Shown: positions 17,908 through 26,509, counted from the stretch's first letter. The stretch: DNA of 64,000 bases from a bacterium (GCA_016703265.1 JADJCK010000005.1:248001-312000); one strand, 5' to 3'. The notes: generated by a model not told the origin, from the sequence alone. Translations and numbers: made by a program.

Positions 17908-18468
17908 ATGAGCGAGCTGAGTCATCTCCTGGAATTCCGCGGCGGGACCTTCACGGTCGACATGTTCGCGAGCCCGGCTGTACAGGCCGCCTACCGCGTG
18001 ATGCTGGAAGGCGACATCGTCGAGGCGGAAACGCGCTTCCGCCGTCTCATTGACGACAACCCGCGCGACCACGAAGCCCTGGCCGGCCTGGCCGTCTGTA
18101 CCGCCGAGGACGGCGGGCGCTTCCTGACGGCCGAGAAGCTGGCCCAGCAGTCGGTGCGGCTGGCCCCCAAGTCGGCAGCCGGGTACATCGCGCTCGGATA
18201 CATCCACCTGCGCGGTTCGCGCCTGGAAGAAGGCTACCGCTACCTGATGAAGGCCAAGCACCTGGCCCCGCGCGACCCCCGGCTCTCGGCCGGATTCGCG
18301 CTCTACGACCGCGAACGGCCGCCGGTCATTGCCGACCTTTCGCGCCTGCACCCGGTCAACAGGGTCCTGGGCGGTGTCCGGACCGGCCTGCGCTCACCGG
18401 CCCAGCGGGCCATGGGCCTGGCCTGCCTGGCGGTCACTGTCTACATGGCCAGCACGCTTATCGGCTGA
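17908..18468 (+). CDS. TPR protein with C-terminal membrane anchor
   Basis: A 186-residue protein from ATG 17908, preceded by GAGG. Residues 30-135 contain about three TPR-like helical hairpins (VMLEGDIVEAETRFRRLI, DHEALAGLAVCTAE, AAGYIALGYIHLRGSRLEEG). The extreme C-terminus is a short hydrophobic helix (GLACLAVTVYMASTLIG), which would place the TPR domain in the cytoplasm as a tail-anchored protein. No catalytic motif is visible, so a protein-interaction role is likely. It stands alone, divergent from gntR, and is followed by a strong intrinsic terminator. Confidence 0.7.
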   Translation: MSELSHLLEFRGGTFTVDMFASPAVQAAYRVMLEGDIVEAETRFRRLIDDNPRDHEALAGLAVCTAEDGGRFLTAEKLAQQSVRLAPKSAAGYIALGYIHLRGSRLEEGYRYLMKAKHLAPRDPRLSAGFALYDRERPPVIADLSRLHPVNRVLGGVRTGLRSPAQRAMGLACLAVTVYMASTLIG

Positions 18469-18490
18469 CCGGCCAATCAGTTGGCTCTGG

Positions 18491-18526
18491 GGCGTCCCCG
18501 CCGGCGGCGGGGGCGCCCCTTTTTTT
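18491..18526 (+). terminator. Intrinsic terminator after the TPR gene
   Basis: A 12-bp GC stem (GGCGTCCCCGCC / GGCGGGGGCGCC, one G-T pair) with a 3-nt loop, followed by CC and seven T. It lies 23 nt after the stop codon and is the clearest rho-independent terminator in the window. Confidence 0.85.
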
Positions 18527-18627
18527 GATCCAGCACCGAACCATTGACGAAGTCGGTGCGTCTGTGGGCTGATGGGTGCAGACAGGCGGGCCGCGATGGG
18601 GCGGGACCGCAGCCGACCGGAAGCGGG

Positions 18628-19215
18628 ATGGACCAGGCACAACTGCTGCAACGATGCCAGGCGGGCGACGAACTGGCGTGGGAGGTGCTCGTGAGAACGC
18701 ATCAGGGAAAAGTGTGCGCCATCGCGTGGCACTACCTCGGCGACCAGGACGAGGCGCTCGACATCGCGCAGGAGATCTTCGTCCGCGTCTATCGCTCGCT
18801 CGACGCCTGCACCGAACCCGATCGTTTCGAGCACTGGCTGACGCGCATCGTGCGCAACGCCTGCATCGACCAGTTGCGCCGGCGCAAGGCGCGGCCGCCG
18901 CGCCAGGACATCCCGGCCGACGAGCTGAACTCGCTGGCGGCGAACGCCGCCGATCCCGAGCAGCAGTGGTTGAGCACCTCGCGCCAGAAGCTGGTGCACC
19001 GGGGACTGCAGAGGCTGAGCGACATCAATCGCGAGATCATCGTGCTCAAGGATATCCAGGGGCTGCCCCTGGAGGAGATCGCCGGCCTGCTCGACCTGCC
19101 GCTGGGCACCGTGAAGTCGCGCAGCAGCCGGGCGCGCGTGGAACTGGCGCGCGCGATCGTGGAACTGGAAGGCGGGCCCGCGGGCGGCCCCATGGGCGTG
19201 GAGGCGGTGTCGTGA
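18628..19215 (+). CDS. ECF-type RNA polymerase sigma factor
   Basis: A 195-residue sigma-70 family protein. Region 2 is clear (LVRTHQGKVCAIAWHYLGD, DIAQEIFVRVYRSLD, FEHWLTRIVRNACIDQLRRR). Region 4 is at the C-terminus (INREIIVLKDIQGLPLEEIA, LPLGTVKSRSSRAR). There is no region 1 or 3, so it is an extracytoplasmic-function sigma factor that directs polymerase to a stress or envelope regulon. The start at 18628 removes a low-quality N-terminal extension and begins at the conserved MDQAQLLQRC. The following gene overlaps it by 4 nt and encodes its probable anti-sigma factor. The signal is unknown. Confidence 0.9.
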   Translation: MDQAQLLQRCQAGDELAWEVLVRTHQGKVCAIAWHYLGDQDEALDIAQEIFVRVYRSLDACTEPDRFEHWLTRIVRNACIDQLRRRKARPPRQDIPADELNSLAANAADPEQQWLSTSRQKLVHRGLQRLSDINREIIVLKDIQGLPLEEIAGLLDLPLGTVKSRSSRARVELARAIVELEGGPAGGPMGVEAVS

Positions 19216-20003
19216 ACGACCGTCGTGGCGACCGCGAACTGTTCCTGCGCAACGTGCTGGCCCGCACCAGCGGGTCGCCGTGCGCGCGCGCAGAATCGCT
19301 GCTGCCCGACCTGAACGATGGCCTCCTGGCGGAACTCGATCGGCAGCTGGTGCAGGCGCACCTCGAACACTGCGCGCCGTGCCGTTCGCTGGCCGTTGCC
19401 ATGGGCTGGGCCGGGCCGGTGCTGCCGCAGCTGGCGGTGGTCGATCCGGGCCCCGGGTTCACCGAGGCCGTGCTGGCGCGCACCTCGCGCCGCCAGCGGC
19501 TGGCCATGCCGGCGCCAAGCGCGCGTCCGGGCGGCCTGCCGGGCCTGATGGACCGCCTCGGCCGCTGGTGGGGCGACCGTGTCCTGACCCCCGGCTTCGC
19601 GTCACAGGCAGCCTATGCAGCCACCGTGGTGCTGGTGCTGCTGACCGCGGTGCCGGGCGCGCCCCTGCGCGGAGTGCCGGGCGCGGCGTTGAAGCTGATG
19701 ACGGCTGGTCCGTCCGCGGTGCCGGGCACGGCGTCCGTTTCTGGATGGGTCGATGCGCAGATGGCCGAGGCGCAGGCCGCCTTCGCCGCGCAGTGGAGCG
19801 GTGTCGATGCCGCCTTCGACGCCCGCCTGGTACGCACGGCCGAAGCCCGCAACCAGGCCGCGGCCCACGCCGGCTCGGCCCTGCGCGAACTGGAGAATCG
19901 CCGCCTCAGCGAGGCGGGCTACGAAGCACTCGGGGCCATCGACGCCTCGCGCCGCATCTGGACCCTTTGGTGGCATGGTGATGAACCGACGACGGAAGAG
20001 TGA
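19212..20003 (+). CDS. Probable membrane anti-sigma factor with zinc-finger N-domain
   Basis: A 263-residue protein starting at GTG 19212 within the sigma-factor stop (GTGA overlap). The N-terminal part carries the zf-HC2 type HxxxCxxC motif (HLEHCAPC, about residues 50-57) that holds ECF sigma factors inactive. A membrane helix follows at about residue 133 (AAYAATVVLVLLTAVPG), then an alanine-rich outer helical region of about 100 residues. It should sit in the inner membrane and release the sigma factor when the outer part is perturbed or cleaved. The pairing with the sigma gene is strong evidence; the signal is not known. Confidence 0.85.
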   Translation: MNDRRGDRELFLRNVLARTSGSPCARAESLLPDLNDGLLAELDRQLVQAHLEHCAPCRSLAVAMGWAGPVLPQLAVVDPGPGFTEAVLARTSRRQRLAMPAPSARPGGLPGLMDRLGRWWGDRVLTPGFASQAAYAATVVLVLLTAVPGAPLRGVPGAALKLMTAGPSAVPGTASVSGWVDAQMAEAQAAFAAQWSGVDAAFDARLVRTAEARNQAAAHAGSALRELENRRLSEAGYEALGAIDASRRIWTLWWHGDEPTTEE

Positions 20004-20015
20004 AAGGAGCGGGAC

Positions 20016-20597
20016 ATGAACGGCAGCGACATGAACGACAACTACGGGGCGCAGGGTGCCCAGACGCAAGGTGGCCAGCCGTACGGTGCGCCGCCGCAGG
20101 GCGCGACCACCCCCGGGTATGTCCCGGGGAACTGGGATCGGCCGCGTCGGTCGCCGGCGCTGGCGACGATCCTCTCGATGATGCCCGGCCTGGGCCAGAT
20201 CTACCTGGGCTACTACCAGCAGGGCTTCACCAACATGGCGATCTTCGCCGGGTGCATCACGGCGCTCAGCTCGAACCGGCTGGAAGGCATCGAGCCGTTC
20301 ATCGCCTTGGGCATGGCGTTCTTCTTCATGTACAACATGATCGACGCGAACCGCCGCGCCCATCACCTCAACCGGGTCGCGGCCGGGCTCAGCCCCGAGC
20401 AGTTCCCGGACGAGTTCCCGCTGCCGAAGCCCCGGAGCTCGATGTTCGGCGGGGTGATCATGATCGGCATCGGCATGCTGATCATCCTCGACCTGAACTT
20501 CGACGTGCCCCTGGACTGGATCGAGGACTGGTGGCCGCTGGCACTGGTGCTCCTCGGGGTCCGCATGGTCTGGCAGGCGAAGCGCAAGGCGCACTAG
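20016..20597 (+). CDS. Small membrane protein, TM2/LiaI-LiaF-like (DUF5668)
   Basis: A 193-residue protein with a good AAAGGAG site before ATG 20016, 12 nt after the anti-sigma gene. The first 45 residues are Gly/Gln/Pro-rich and disordered. A TM2-like helix pair follows (SMMPGLGQIYLGYYQQG), then a linker and a C-terminal two-helix LiaI-LiaF-like region (GVIMIGIGMLIILDL, WWPLALVLLGVRMVWQ). Such modules occur in envelope-stress responders. As third gene of the sigma/anti-sigma operon it may sense or relieve membrane stress. That role is inferred from context. Confidence 0.8.
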   Translation: MNGSDMNDNYGAQGAQTQGGQPYGAPPQGATTPGYVPGNWDRPRRSPALATILSMMPGLGQIYLGYYQQGFTNMAIFAGCITALSSNRLEGIEPFIALGMAFFFMYNMIDANRRAHHLNRVAAGLSPEQFPDEFPLPKPRSSMFGGVIMIGIGMLIILDLNFDVPLDWIEDWWPLALVLLGVRMVWQAKRKAH

Positions 20598-20628
20598 CGG
20601 CGGCAGGTGCCTGCCGGCGGGGAGTCAG

Positions 20629-20655
20629 GGGCGGCCCGGTCGGGCCGCCCTTTTT
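20629..20655 (+). terminator. Intrinsic terminator of the sigma-factor operon
   Basis: A 10-bp stem GGGCGGCCCG / CGGGCCGCCC, with the innermost pairs probably open to form the loop, followed by five T. It lies about 30 nt after the last gene of the operon. A smaller palindrome (GGCAGG-TG-CCTGCC, 20602-20615) precedes it. Confidence 0.8.
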
Positions 20656-20795
20656 GATACTGCAACACAAGATCTTCTGATTTTTGAGGCTTAAGTTGAT
20701 GGCGCCGCGGTCGAATAGTGCAAATAATCAAAAGTCTGGCGACTGGACGGACCTCATGACCGTCAGCCGCGTCCTCGCCCCAAGGGAAGGCCGCC

Positions 20796-21206
20796 ATGCC
20801 CAGGATCCTGGTTGTGGATGATGAAGAGCAGATCCGTCGGATCCTCCGGCTGACGCTCGAGCGCGCCGGTCACGAGGTGGATACCGCGGCGGACGGCAAC
20901 GAGGCCGTCGCCCGGTTCGACCCCGCACGCCACGACCTGGTGATCACCGATATCGTGATGCCGGAGAAGGAAGGCATCGAGACAATCCAGGAGTTGCGGC
21001 TGAAAAGTGCCGACGTGAAGATCATCGCCATCTCGGGCGGCGGGCGCATCAGCCCCGAGGAGTACCTCGACTGGGCGAAGCGCTTCGGCGTGCACTGCAC
21101 GTTCACCAAGCCGATCGATCGCGACGACCTGTTGCGCACGGTAGCGGAACTGACGGGGGCGCCGACCCCTGAACCCCACCTGTGCGGGGGCCGGGCCCGG
21201 CGCTAG
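20796..21206 (+). CDS. Stand-alone response-regulator receiver protein
   Basis: A 136-residue CheY-like protein preceded by AAGGGAAGG. The receiver features are complete: the acidic pair D8-D9 (ILVVDDEEQ), phospho-acceptor D52 (VITDIVMPEKEG), S80 in the switch position (IIAISGGG) and conserved K105 (TFTKPIDR). There is no output domain, so it should act by protein-protein contact, as CheY or Spo0F do. No histidine kinase is adjacent. The AT-rich stretch at 20660-20740 probably contains its promoter. Its stop codon interleaves with that of the convergent Mur ligase gene (CTAG). Confidence 0.9.
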   Translation: MPRILVVDDEEQIRRILRLTLERAGHEVDTAADGNEAVARFDPARHDLVITDIVMPEKEGIETIQELRLKSADVKIIAISGGGRISPEEYLDWAKRFGVHCTFTKPIDRDDLLRTVAELTGAPTPEPHLCGGRARR

Positions 21207-22633
21207 CGGCGCCCTGCGAGGGCAGACAGGCAGTCGTGGGCGAACGCGGTCAAGGACGGATCACGGGCACCCATCACGAGCACCACGTCTTTCGGGCGCG
21301 CCTCCGCCGCGATCAGCGACGCGAGGCGCGCTCGTTCCTTTTCAAAGCGGGCGTCGCGTCCCCGGTGTGCGATCCCCGCGACCAGGTCCGCCGATGAGAT
21401 GTCGCGCGTGACGGTGCCTCCGGCGAAGAAGATCTCCGGCATCCACAGCACGTCAACCGGGTCCAGGTGCGCGCTGAAGGCGTCGATCAGCGCCGCCTTG
21501 AGGAATCGGGTCGGGCCGTACCCATGCGGCTGGAAGACGGCCAGGACGCGGCCCCCGGGCGCCAGGCGGCCATGTGCCGTGGCCAGCGCGGCGGCCAGCT
21601 TGTCGGGGTTGTGCGCGAAGTCGTCGATGACCTCGACGCCGCCGACGGAGCCCACGCTCTGGAATCGGCGCGAGATGCCGCCGAAGGCGCGCAGCGGGGC
21701 GGCCATATCGGCCGGAGGCAGTCCGGCCTGCGCGCAGGCGGCGATGGCGGCCGTTGCGTTCAGTACGTTGTGGCGCCCCGGCTGGGCCAGCGTGAACGCA
21801 TCAGCTCCCACGCGAAACGCTGCCGTGGCCGGCGCCAAGGCGATGTCGACGGCGCGGAAGGCCGCCTCCCGGGCGTCCGGTTCGGCGCCGAAGAGCACGG
21901 CACCCAGCCGGACATCGGCGAGGTTCTCGTCGGCGGCAGCCACGAACGGCCCGCGGGTGCGGGCGCGGAACGTGCGGAACATCGCGAGGATCTCGTCGGG
22001 CTGCTTGTGGTCCAGGCCCAGGTTGAGCACCACGCCCAGCCACGGTTCGTAGCGCACGAGGCTGCCGTCACTCTCGTCGGCCTCGACCACGAGCCACGGC
22101 TGGCCGCCGTCGGGCGCCGGCCCGGGGGCTGCCACGTTGCCTGTCTCGCCGCGCGCGACAAGTTCGGCCAGCGCGCCGCCGGTGAGCAGGCCCGGACAAA
22201 GCCCGCAGTCGCGCAGGATCGTGTAGATCATGCCGGTGACCGTCGACTTGCCGCTGGTGCCGCTGACAGCAATGCTGCGATGCGAGGCGACATGCTGCGC
22301 CAGCAGCTCCGAGCGGTGCAGGATCGGGATGCCGGCCGCGCGTGCGGCCGCGACATCCGGCACCTGATCTTCGACCGCGGTGGAGACGACGAGGCCCGAG
22401 CATGGCCCGAACTCGGGGCGCGTGAACGAGCCGTCCTGCGGGACGATGACCACGCCGGCGCCCTCGAGTTGTGCGCGCAGGTCGGGGTGCTGCCCCAGGT
22501 CGAAGGCGCGATCGCTGCCGCTGGCGCCGGCGCCGCGGAGCACCTCGAACAGGGCCAGCGCGCTCATGCCGCTGCCGCCGACGCCGGCGAAGTGCAGCCG
22601 CGAACCGTTCGTGGGAACCTCAGAGGATGACAA
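21203..22633 (-). CDS. MurC-like Mur ligase (UDP-N-acetylmuramate--amino acid ligase family)
   Basis: A 476-residue three-domain Mur ligase. Visible motifs are the N-terminal FAGVGGSGMSALA, the P-loop VSGTSGKSTVTGMI, EADESDGSLV, PGRHNVLNATAAIAAC, RRFQSVG, DDFAHNPDK and FQPHGYGPTRF. These favour the MurC/Mpl branch, which joins L-alanine or a recycled peptide to UDP-MurNAc in the cytoplasm. The P-loop has Ser where MurC usually has Thr, and FAHNPDK replaces the usual GHHPTE, so it may be a paralogue rather than the housekeeping enzyme. The TTG at 22633 after GGGAAGG is the best start. It overlaps the L,D-transpeptidase gene by 14 nt. Confidence 0.8.
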   Translation of the reverse strand: MSSSEVPTNGSRLHFAGVGGSGMSALALFEVLRGAGASGSDRAFDLGQHPDLRAQLEGAGVVIVPQDGSFTRPEFGPCSGLVVSTAVEDQVPDVAAARAAGIPILHRSELLAQHVASHRSIAVSGTSGKSTVTGMIYTILRDCGLCPGLLTGGALAELVARGETGNVAAPGPAPDGGQPWLVVEADESDGSLVRYEPWLGVVLNLGLDHKQPDEILAMFRTFRARTRGPFVAAADENLADVRLGAVLFGAEPDAREAAFRAVDIALAPATAAFRVGADAFTLAQPGRHNVLNATAAIAACAQAGLPPADMAAPLRAFGGISRRFQSVGSVGGVEVIDDFAHNPDKLAAALATAHGRLAPGGRVLAVFQPHGYGPTRFLKAALIDAFSAHLDPVDVLWMPEIFFAGGTVTRDISSADLVAGIAHRGRDARFEKERARLASLIAAEARPKDVVLVMGARDPSLTAFAHDCLSALAGRR

Positions 22634-23222
22634 CCGGATCGCCTTCCCGCACCAGGTCGAAGAGCGTGATGACGTCGGCGTTGGCCAGCCGCACGCAACC
22701 GTGCGAGCAGGGTGTGCCCAGGCGCTCTTCCGCATTGGTGCCGTGCAGGTAGATGTAGCGTTCGGCCGAGTCCACCCCGGGACCGCGGTTGACGCCGTCC
22801 TCGAGCCCGACCAGGGTGATCACGCGGGTGAGGATCAGGTCGGCGGAGTGCGCATCGCTGCCGCAGCCAACGCCGTCGGCGCCGGAATCATGGTCGTGCG
22901 GCCACACCCGTCCGGTGGCCTCCCGGCTCACGAAGACCATCCCGGGCGGTGCACCCTGGCCGATGCGCTGCAGGATGCGGTGGACCCCCGGCGGCGTGCC
23001 CCCCGAACCCTCGCGCGCATCCACGCCTGCGGCCGCCGTCGAAACGGGCCAGTTGTCGAGCGGCGTCTTCCCGTGCATGAGGTGGAGCTGCTGGGCGGCG
23101 ACGTCGACCAGGAGCCAGCGCGCGACGCCGTCCGGGGCGTACCGTTCGACGCGCTCGAGCCCTTCGGCGAAGGGCGGCGGCGCCGGCGGCAGGGAGGAGT
23201 TGTCCGGGGAGGGGCGGGTCAC
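22620..23222 (-). CDS. L,D-transpeptidase (YkuD family)
   Basis: About 200 residues ending in the YkuD signature YIYLHGTN, then GTPCSHGCVRLANADV, which contains the catalytic cysteine and its histidine. An earlier segment RWLLVDVAAQQLHLMHG starts the catalytic beta domain. The family forms 3-3 peptidoglycan cross-links or attaches lipoproteins in the periplasm. No signal peptide is visible with the starts considered: GTG 23222, five nt after AAGGA, or GTG 23255. The export route is therefore unclear, and the true start may differ. It overlaps the downstream Mur ligase, which supports a shared cell-wall role. Confidence 0.82.
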   Translation of the reverse strand: MTRPSPDNSSLPPAPPPFAEGLERVERYAPDGVARWLLVDVAAQQLHLMHGKTPLDNWPVSTAAAGVDAREGSGGTPPGVHRILQRIGQGAPPGMVFVSREATGRVWPHDHDSGADGVGCGSDAHSADLILTRVITLVGLEDGVNRGPGVDSAERYIYLHGTNAEERLGTPCSHGCVRLANADVITLFDLVREGDPVVIL

Positions 23223-23336
23223 GACGTCCTTGCCAAGCTCCGGAATAGAGGCCACTTTGGGTGTTAAATTAATATCGACCGCCGTGGCGGTCCATCCTAC
23301 CGCCCGGCAGCGGGCCGACGAGGCAGGAGAAGGCCA

Positions 23337-25562
23337 ATGTACGACATCGATGCCTCCCTTGACACCCAGATCCTGGCTCTCGGGCGACACCGGCCGGCCG
23401 TGGTCTTCGTCGAGGCGACGGATCCGCGCGTGATCGAGGCGGCGTGCCGCCTGCCGCGATTCATCCGCCCCGTGTTCCTGGCTTCGGAGATGGCGGTCAA
23501 GGCCGTCGCGCACAGCGAACTGCGCCACGTGGATCCCACGCGCATCGAATTCACATTGGCCGAGAGCGCGTTCGTCGACGTGCGCGAACGCACCGACCTG
23601 GTCGACGAGTTCGCGCGCGCCTGCACCGAACTGCCGCGCGCGATCCGTCGCACCGACAACCTGGCCGAGGCGCGGGAGCTGATGTCGGACCCGGCGCGCT
23701 TCGGCATCATGGCTGTCAGGCAGGGGCACGCCGACATCGTCGTCGGCGGCATCACGCACGAGCCGCACGACTTCTTCCGTCCCATGCTCCGGCTGCTGGC
23801 CAAGCAGGACGTGCTGAGCGAGGCCGGCGTTTTCGTGCTGCCGGACAGCCATCCGGAAGGCATCTTCCCGCACAACATCCTGGTCGTGGGCGATGTCGGC
23901 GTGAACGCGTCGATGACGCCCGAGGCGCTGGCGCATGTTGCCGTGGGCACCTGCGCCGTGGCGCGCGACCTGTTCCCGGAAGAGGTGCTGCCCGTCATCA
24001 ACGGCGCCATGGTCTCGTACTCGAACCGCGGCTCGGACGAGGGACCCAGCCCGGAGCTGGTGCGCAAGGCGGCAGCGATGGTGCCGCAGATCCTGGCCGA
24101 GCGCGCGGCGCTGGGCGAGCGCTACCGTTCGATCCACATCGAGGGCGAGGTCAAGATCAGCGTGGCGCTCTCGCAGCGCGCGGCGCACCTGTACCGGCGC
24201 GGGCAGGAAACGGCCTTCGTGGGCGGCACCAACGTGCTGATCGTGCCCAACCTCGACACCGGCAACCTGCTCTTCCACCTGTATGCCACGCGCTATCCCG
24301 AGGCGCGCAAGTTCAGCGTGATGTTCGGCCTCCGGTTCCAGGGCGTGGACCTGCCGATGGACAGCACCGCGGCTGACGCCGCCGTGGCCATCAAGGCCTG
24401 CACGCTGCGCCTGCACCGCTTTGGGCACTGGCAGCGGACGCCCAAGGACACGTTCTTCCCGCGCCACCGGATCCTGGCGATCAACCCCGGCTCGACGTCG
24501 ACCAAGATCGCGCTCTACGAGGGCGACCTGGAGACGTTCACGCGCGAGATCGAGCATCCGGCCGCTGATCTGCAGCCGTTCGAGGGCAAGCGCATCGTCG
24601 AGCAGTACGGCATGCGCAAGGAACTGGTGCTGCGCGTGCTGGCCGAGCACGGATTGTCGGTCGACGACCTCGACGCCGTGGCCGGGCGCGGGGGCTTGTT
24701 GCAGCCGATCCCGCACGGAACCTATGTGGTGAACGACCGCATGCGCGACGACCTGCTGAACGGGCATGGCCCCGATCACGCCTCGAACCTGGGCGCGTTG
24801 ATCGCGCGCGAGCTGGTCGAAGGCACGGGCAAGCCTGCCTTCATCGTCGATCCGGTGGTGGTGGACGAGGCGCCCGAGCGCGTCAGGGTCACCGGCATGA
24901 AGGCCATCCGGCGCAAGGTCATCAGCCACGCGCTGAACCAGATCGCGACCGCGCGCCGCTACGCCCGCGAGAATGAGACCTTCTACGAGTACCTGAACCT
25001 GATCGTCTGCCACATGGGCGGCGGCATCACCGTCGGAGCGCATGCCAAGGGGCGCTACATCGACGTGAACAACGGCCTGGACGGCGAGGGCCCGTTCAGC
25101 CCGCAGCGTTCGGGCGGCGAGCCGACCGGCGACCTGATCCGCCTGTGCTTCAGCGGGCGCTACACGCTCGAGGAGCTGCTCAAGCTGAACAAGGGGCGCG
25201 GCGGGCTGCTGGACCTGCTGGGCACGGCCGACTTCCGCGAAGTCGAGCGCCGGATCGACGCCGGCGACGACGAGGCGCGCCACGTCTACGAGGCGATGGT
25301 CTACCAGATCGCCAAGGCGATCACCGGGCTGCTGCCGGCCTTCGACGGCGCCCACGTCGACCGGGTGCTGCTGACCGGCGGCATGGCCCGCAGCGAGCGC
25401 CTGGTGGCGGACATCAGCCGCGGCGTCTCGGCGCTCGGCTGCGGTGTCACGGCCTATCCCGGCGAGAACGAGATGCAGGCGCTGGTGCGCGGCGCCCTGC
25501 GCGTGGTGCGCGGGCGCGAGAAGGCGAAGCAGTACGAACCCGCCCCGGAGGCCAAGGCATGA
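23337..25562 (+). CDS. Fused phosphate acyl(butyryl)transferase - butyrate kinase
   Basis: A 741-residue protein that joins two normally separate enzymes. Residues 1 to about 370 form a phosphate acetyl/butyryltransferase-type domain (ADIVVGGITHEPHDFF, VGTCAVARDLFPEE, VPNLDTGNLLFHLY). Residues from about 378 form a complete butyrate kinase of the acetokinase/ASKHA fold (ILAINPGSTSTKIALYEG, CHMGGGITVGAHAKGR, VLLTGGMARSERL). Together they would convert an acyl-CoA plus phosphate to acyl phosphate and then the free acid plus ATP in the cytoplasm. The next gene, overlapping by ATGA, is another phosphotransbutyrylase, so the fused transferase domain may have a different acyl preference or be regulatory. 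Confidence 0.85.
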   Translation: MYDIDASLDTQILALGRHRPAVVFVEATDPRVIEAACRLPRFIRPVFLASEMAVKAVAHSELRHVDPTRIEFTLAESAFVDVRERTDLVDEFARACTELPRAIRRTDNLAEARELMSDPARFGIMAVRQGHADIVVGGITHEPHDFFRPMLRLLAKQDVLSEAGVFVLPDSHPEGIFPHNILVVGDVGVNASMTPEALAHVAVGTCAVARDLFPEEVLPVINGAMVSYSNRGSDEGPSPELVRKAAAMVPQILAERAALGERYRSIHIEGEVKISVALSQRAAHLYRRGQETAFVGGTNVLIVPNLDTGNLLFHLYATRYPEARKFSVMFGLRFQGVDLPMDSTAADAAVAIKACTLRLHRFGHWQRTPKDTFFPRHRILAINPGSTSTKIALYEGDLETFTREIEHPAADLQPFEGKRIVEQYGMRKELVLRVLAEHGLSVDDLDAVAGRGGLLQPIPHGTYVVNDRMRDDLLNGHGPDHASNLGALIARELVEGTGKPAFIVDPVVVDEAPERVRVTGMKAIRRKVISHALNQIATARRYARENETFYEYLNLIVCHMGGGITVGAHAKGRYIDVNNGLDGEGPFSPQRSGGEPTGDLIRLCFSGRYTLEELLKLNKGRGGLLDLLGTADFREVERRIDAGDDEARHVYEAMVYQIAKAITGLLPAFDGAHVDRVLLTGGMARSERLVADISRGVSALGCGVTAYPGENEMQALVRGALRVVRGREKAKQYEPAPEAKA

Positions 25563-26467
25563 CCGCCATCACCAGGCTCGACGATCTGCTCAGCGGGTTG
25601 AAAGGCGCCGCACCGCGCCGACTGGCCGTGGCCGCCGGCCACGATCCGAACACGCTGGAGGCCGCGATGCGCGCCGCCGCCGAGGGCATCGCCCTGGTGA
25701 CGCTGGTGGCCGACAAGAGGCGCCTGGACGAGATGGCCGCCATGTTGGGACCCCTGCCGGAGGGCGTGACCGTCATCGACGAGGCCGACCCGTCGATCGC
25801 CGCCGCGCGTGCGGTGGCGCTGGTGCGTTCCGGGCAGGCCGACGTGCTCATGAAGGGTCTGGTGGCGACCAGCGACTACATGAAGCGGATTCTCGACCGC
25901 GAGCTGGGACTGCTGCCGCCGGGGCGCGTGCTCTCGCACGTGACCGTGCTGGAGTTGCCCAGGTTGCCGCGGCTGCTCTTCGTGGCCGACGTGGCCATCA
26001 TCCCGCAGCCGGACGTGGCGGCGAAGCTGCAGATCATCGAGTACTGCCTGCATGCGGCCCGCAGCTTCGGAATTGCGCGGCCGCGGGTGGCCCTGGTCAC
26101 CGCGACGGAAAAGGTGAGCGCCAAGATGCCGGCCACCGTCGAAGCCGACGAGATCCGGCGCCTGGCGCTGGACGGCCGCTTCGGCGACGCCATCGTCGAC
26201 GGGCCGCTCGCGCTCGACGTGGCGATTTCACCCGAGGCCTGCCGCATCAAGGAACTGGATTCGCCGGTGGGCGGCCTGGCCGACATCCTGGTGTTCCCGA
26301 ACATCGAGACCGGCAATGTCTTCTACAAGTCGGCGACCCTCCTGGCCGGCGCGCGCGTGGCCGCCGCCGTGGTCGGCACCACGGCGCCCTGCGTGCTGAC
26401 CAGTCGCGCCGACGATGAGGAATCGAAGTTGCTGTCCATTGCGCTGGGCTGCCGGCTGGCGGGCTGA
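25559..26467 (+). CDS. Phosphate butyryltransferase
   Basis: A 302-residue Ptb/Pta family enzyme starting in a 4-nt ATGA overlap with the fused gene. Characteristic segments are ADVLMKGLVATSDYMKRIL, SHVTVLELPRLPRLLFVAD, RVALVTATEKVSAKMPATVE and VFPNIETGNVFYKS. Length and motifs match stand-alone Ptb proteins, which transfer butyryl or branched acyl groups between CoA and phosphate. Coupled to the kinase-containing fusion, it should supply acyl phosphate for substrate-level ATP formation. The acyl chain used (butyrate, isobutyrate, isovalerate) is not evident. Confidence 0.9.
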   Translation: MTAITRLDDLLSGLKGAAPRRLAVAAGHDPNTLEAAMRAAAEGIALVTLVADKRRLDEMAAMLGPLPEGVTVIDEADPSIAAARAVALVRSGQADVLMKGLVATSDYMKRILDRELGLLPPGRVLSHVTVLELPRLPRLLFVADVAIIPQPDVAAKLQIIEYCLHAARSFGIARPRVALVTATEKVSAKMPATVEADEIRRLALDGRFGDAIVDGPLALDVAISPEACRIKELDSPVGGLADILVFPNIETGNVFYKSATLLAGARVAAAVVGTTAPCVLTSRADDEESKLLSIALGCRLAG

Positions 26468-26509
26468 TCCGTCGGTCGGGGGCCGGCGCGCCACACGAAA
26501 GGCGCGTCC

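Noticed and set aside
25145..25558. An earlier start for the stand-alone phosphotransbutyrylase
   Set aside because: The upstream in-frame sequence is an Arg/Ala-rich shadow of the kinase domain. ATG 25559 in the ATGA overlap gives the family-length protein.
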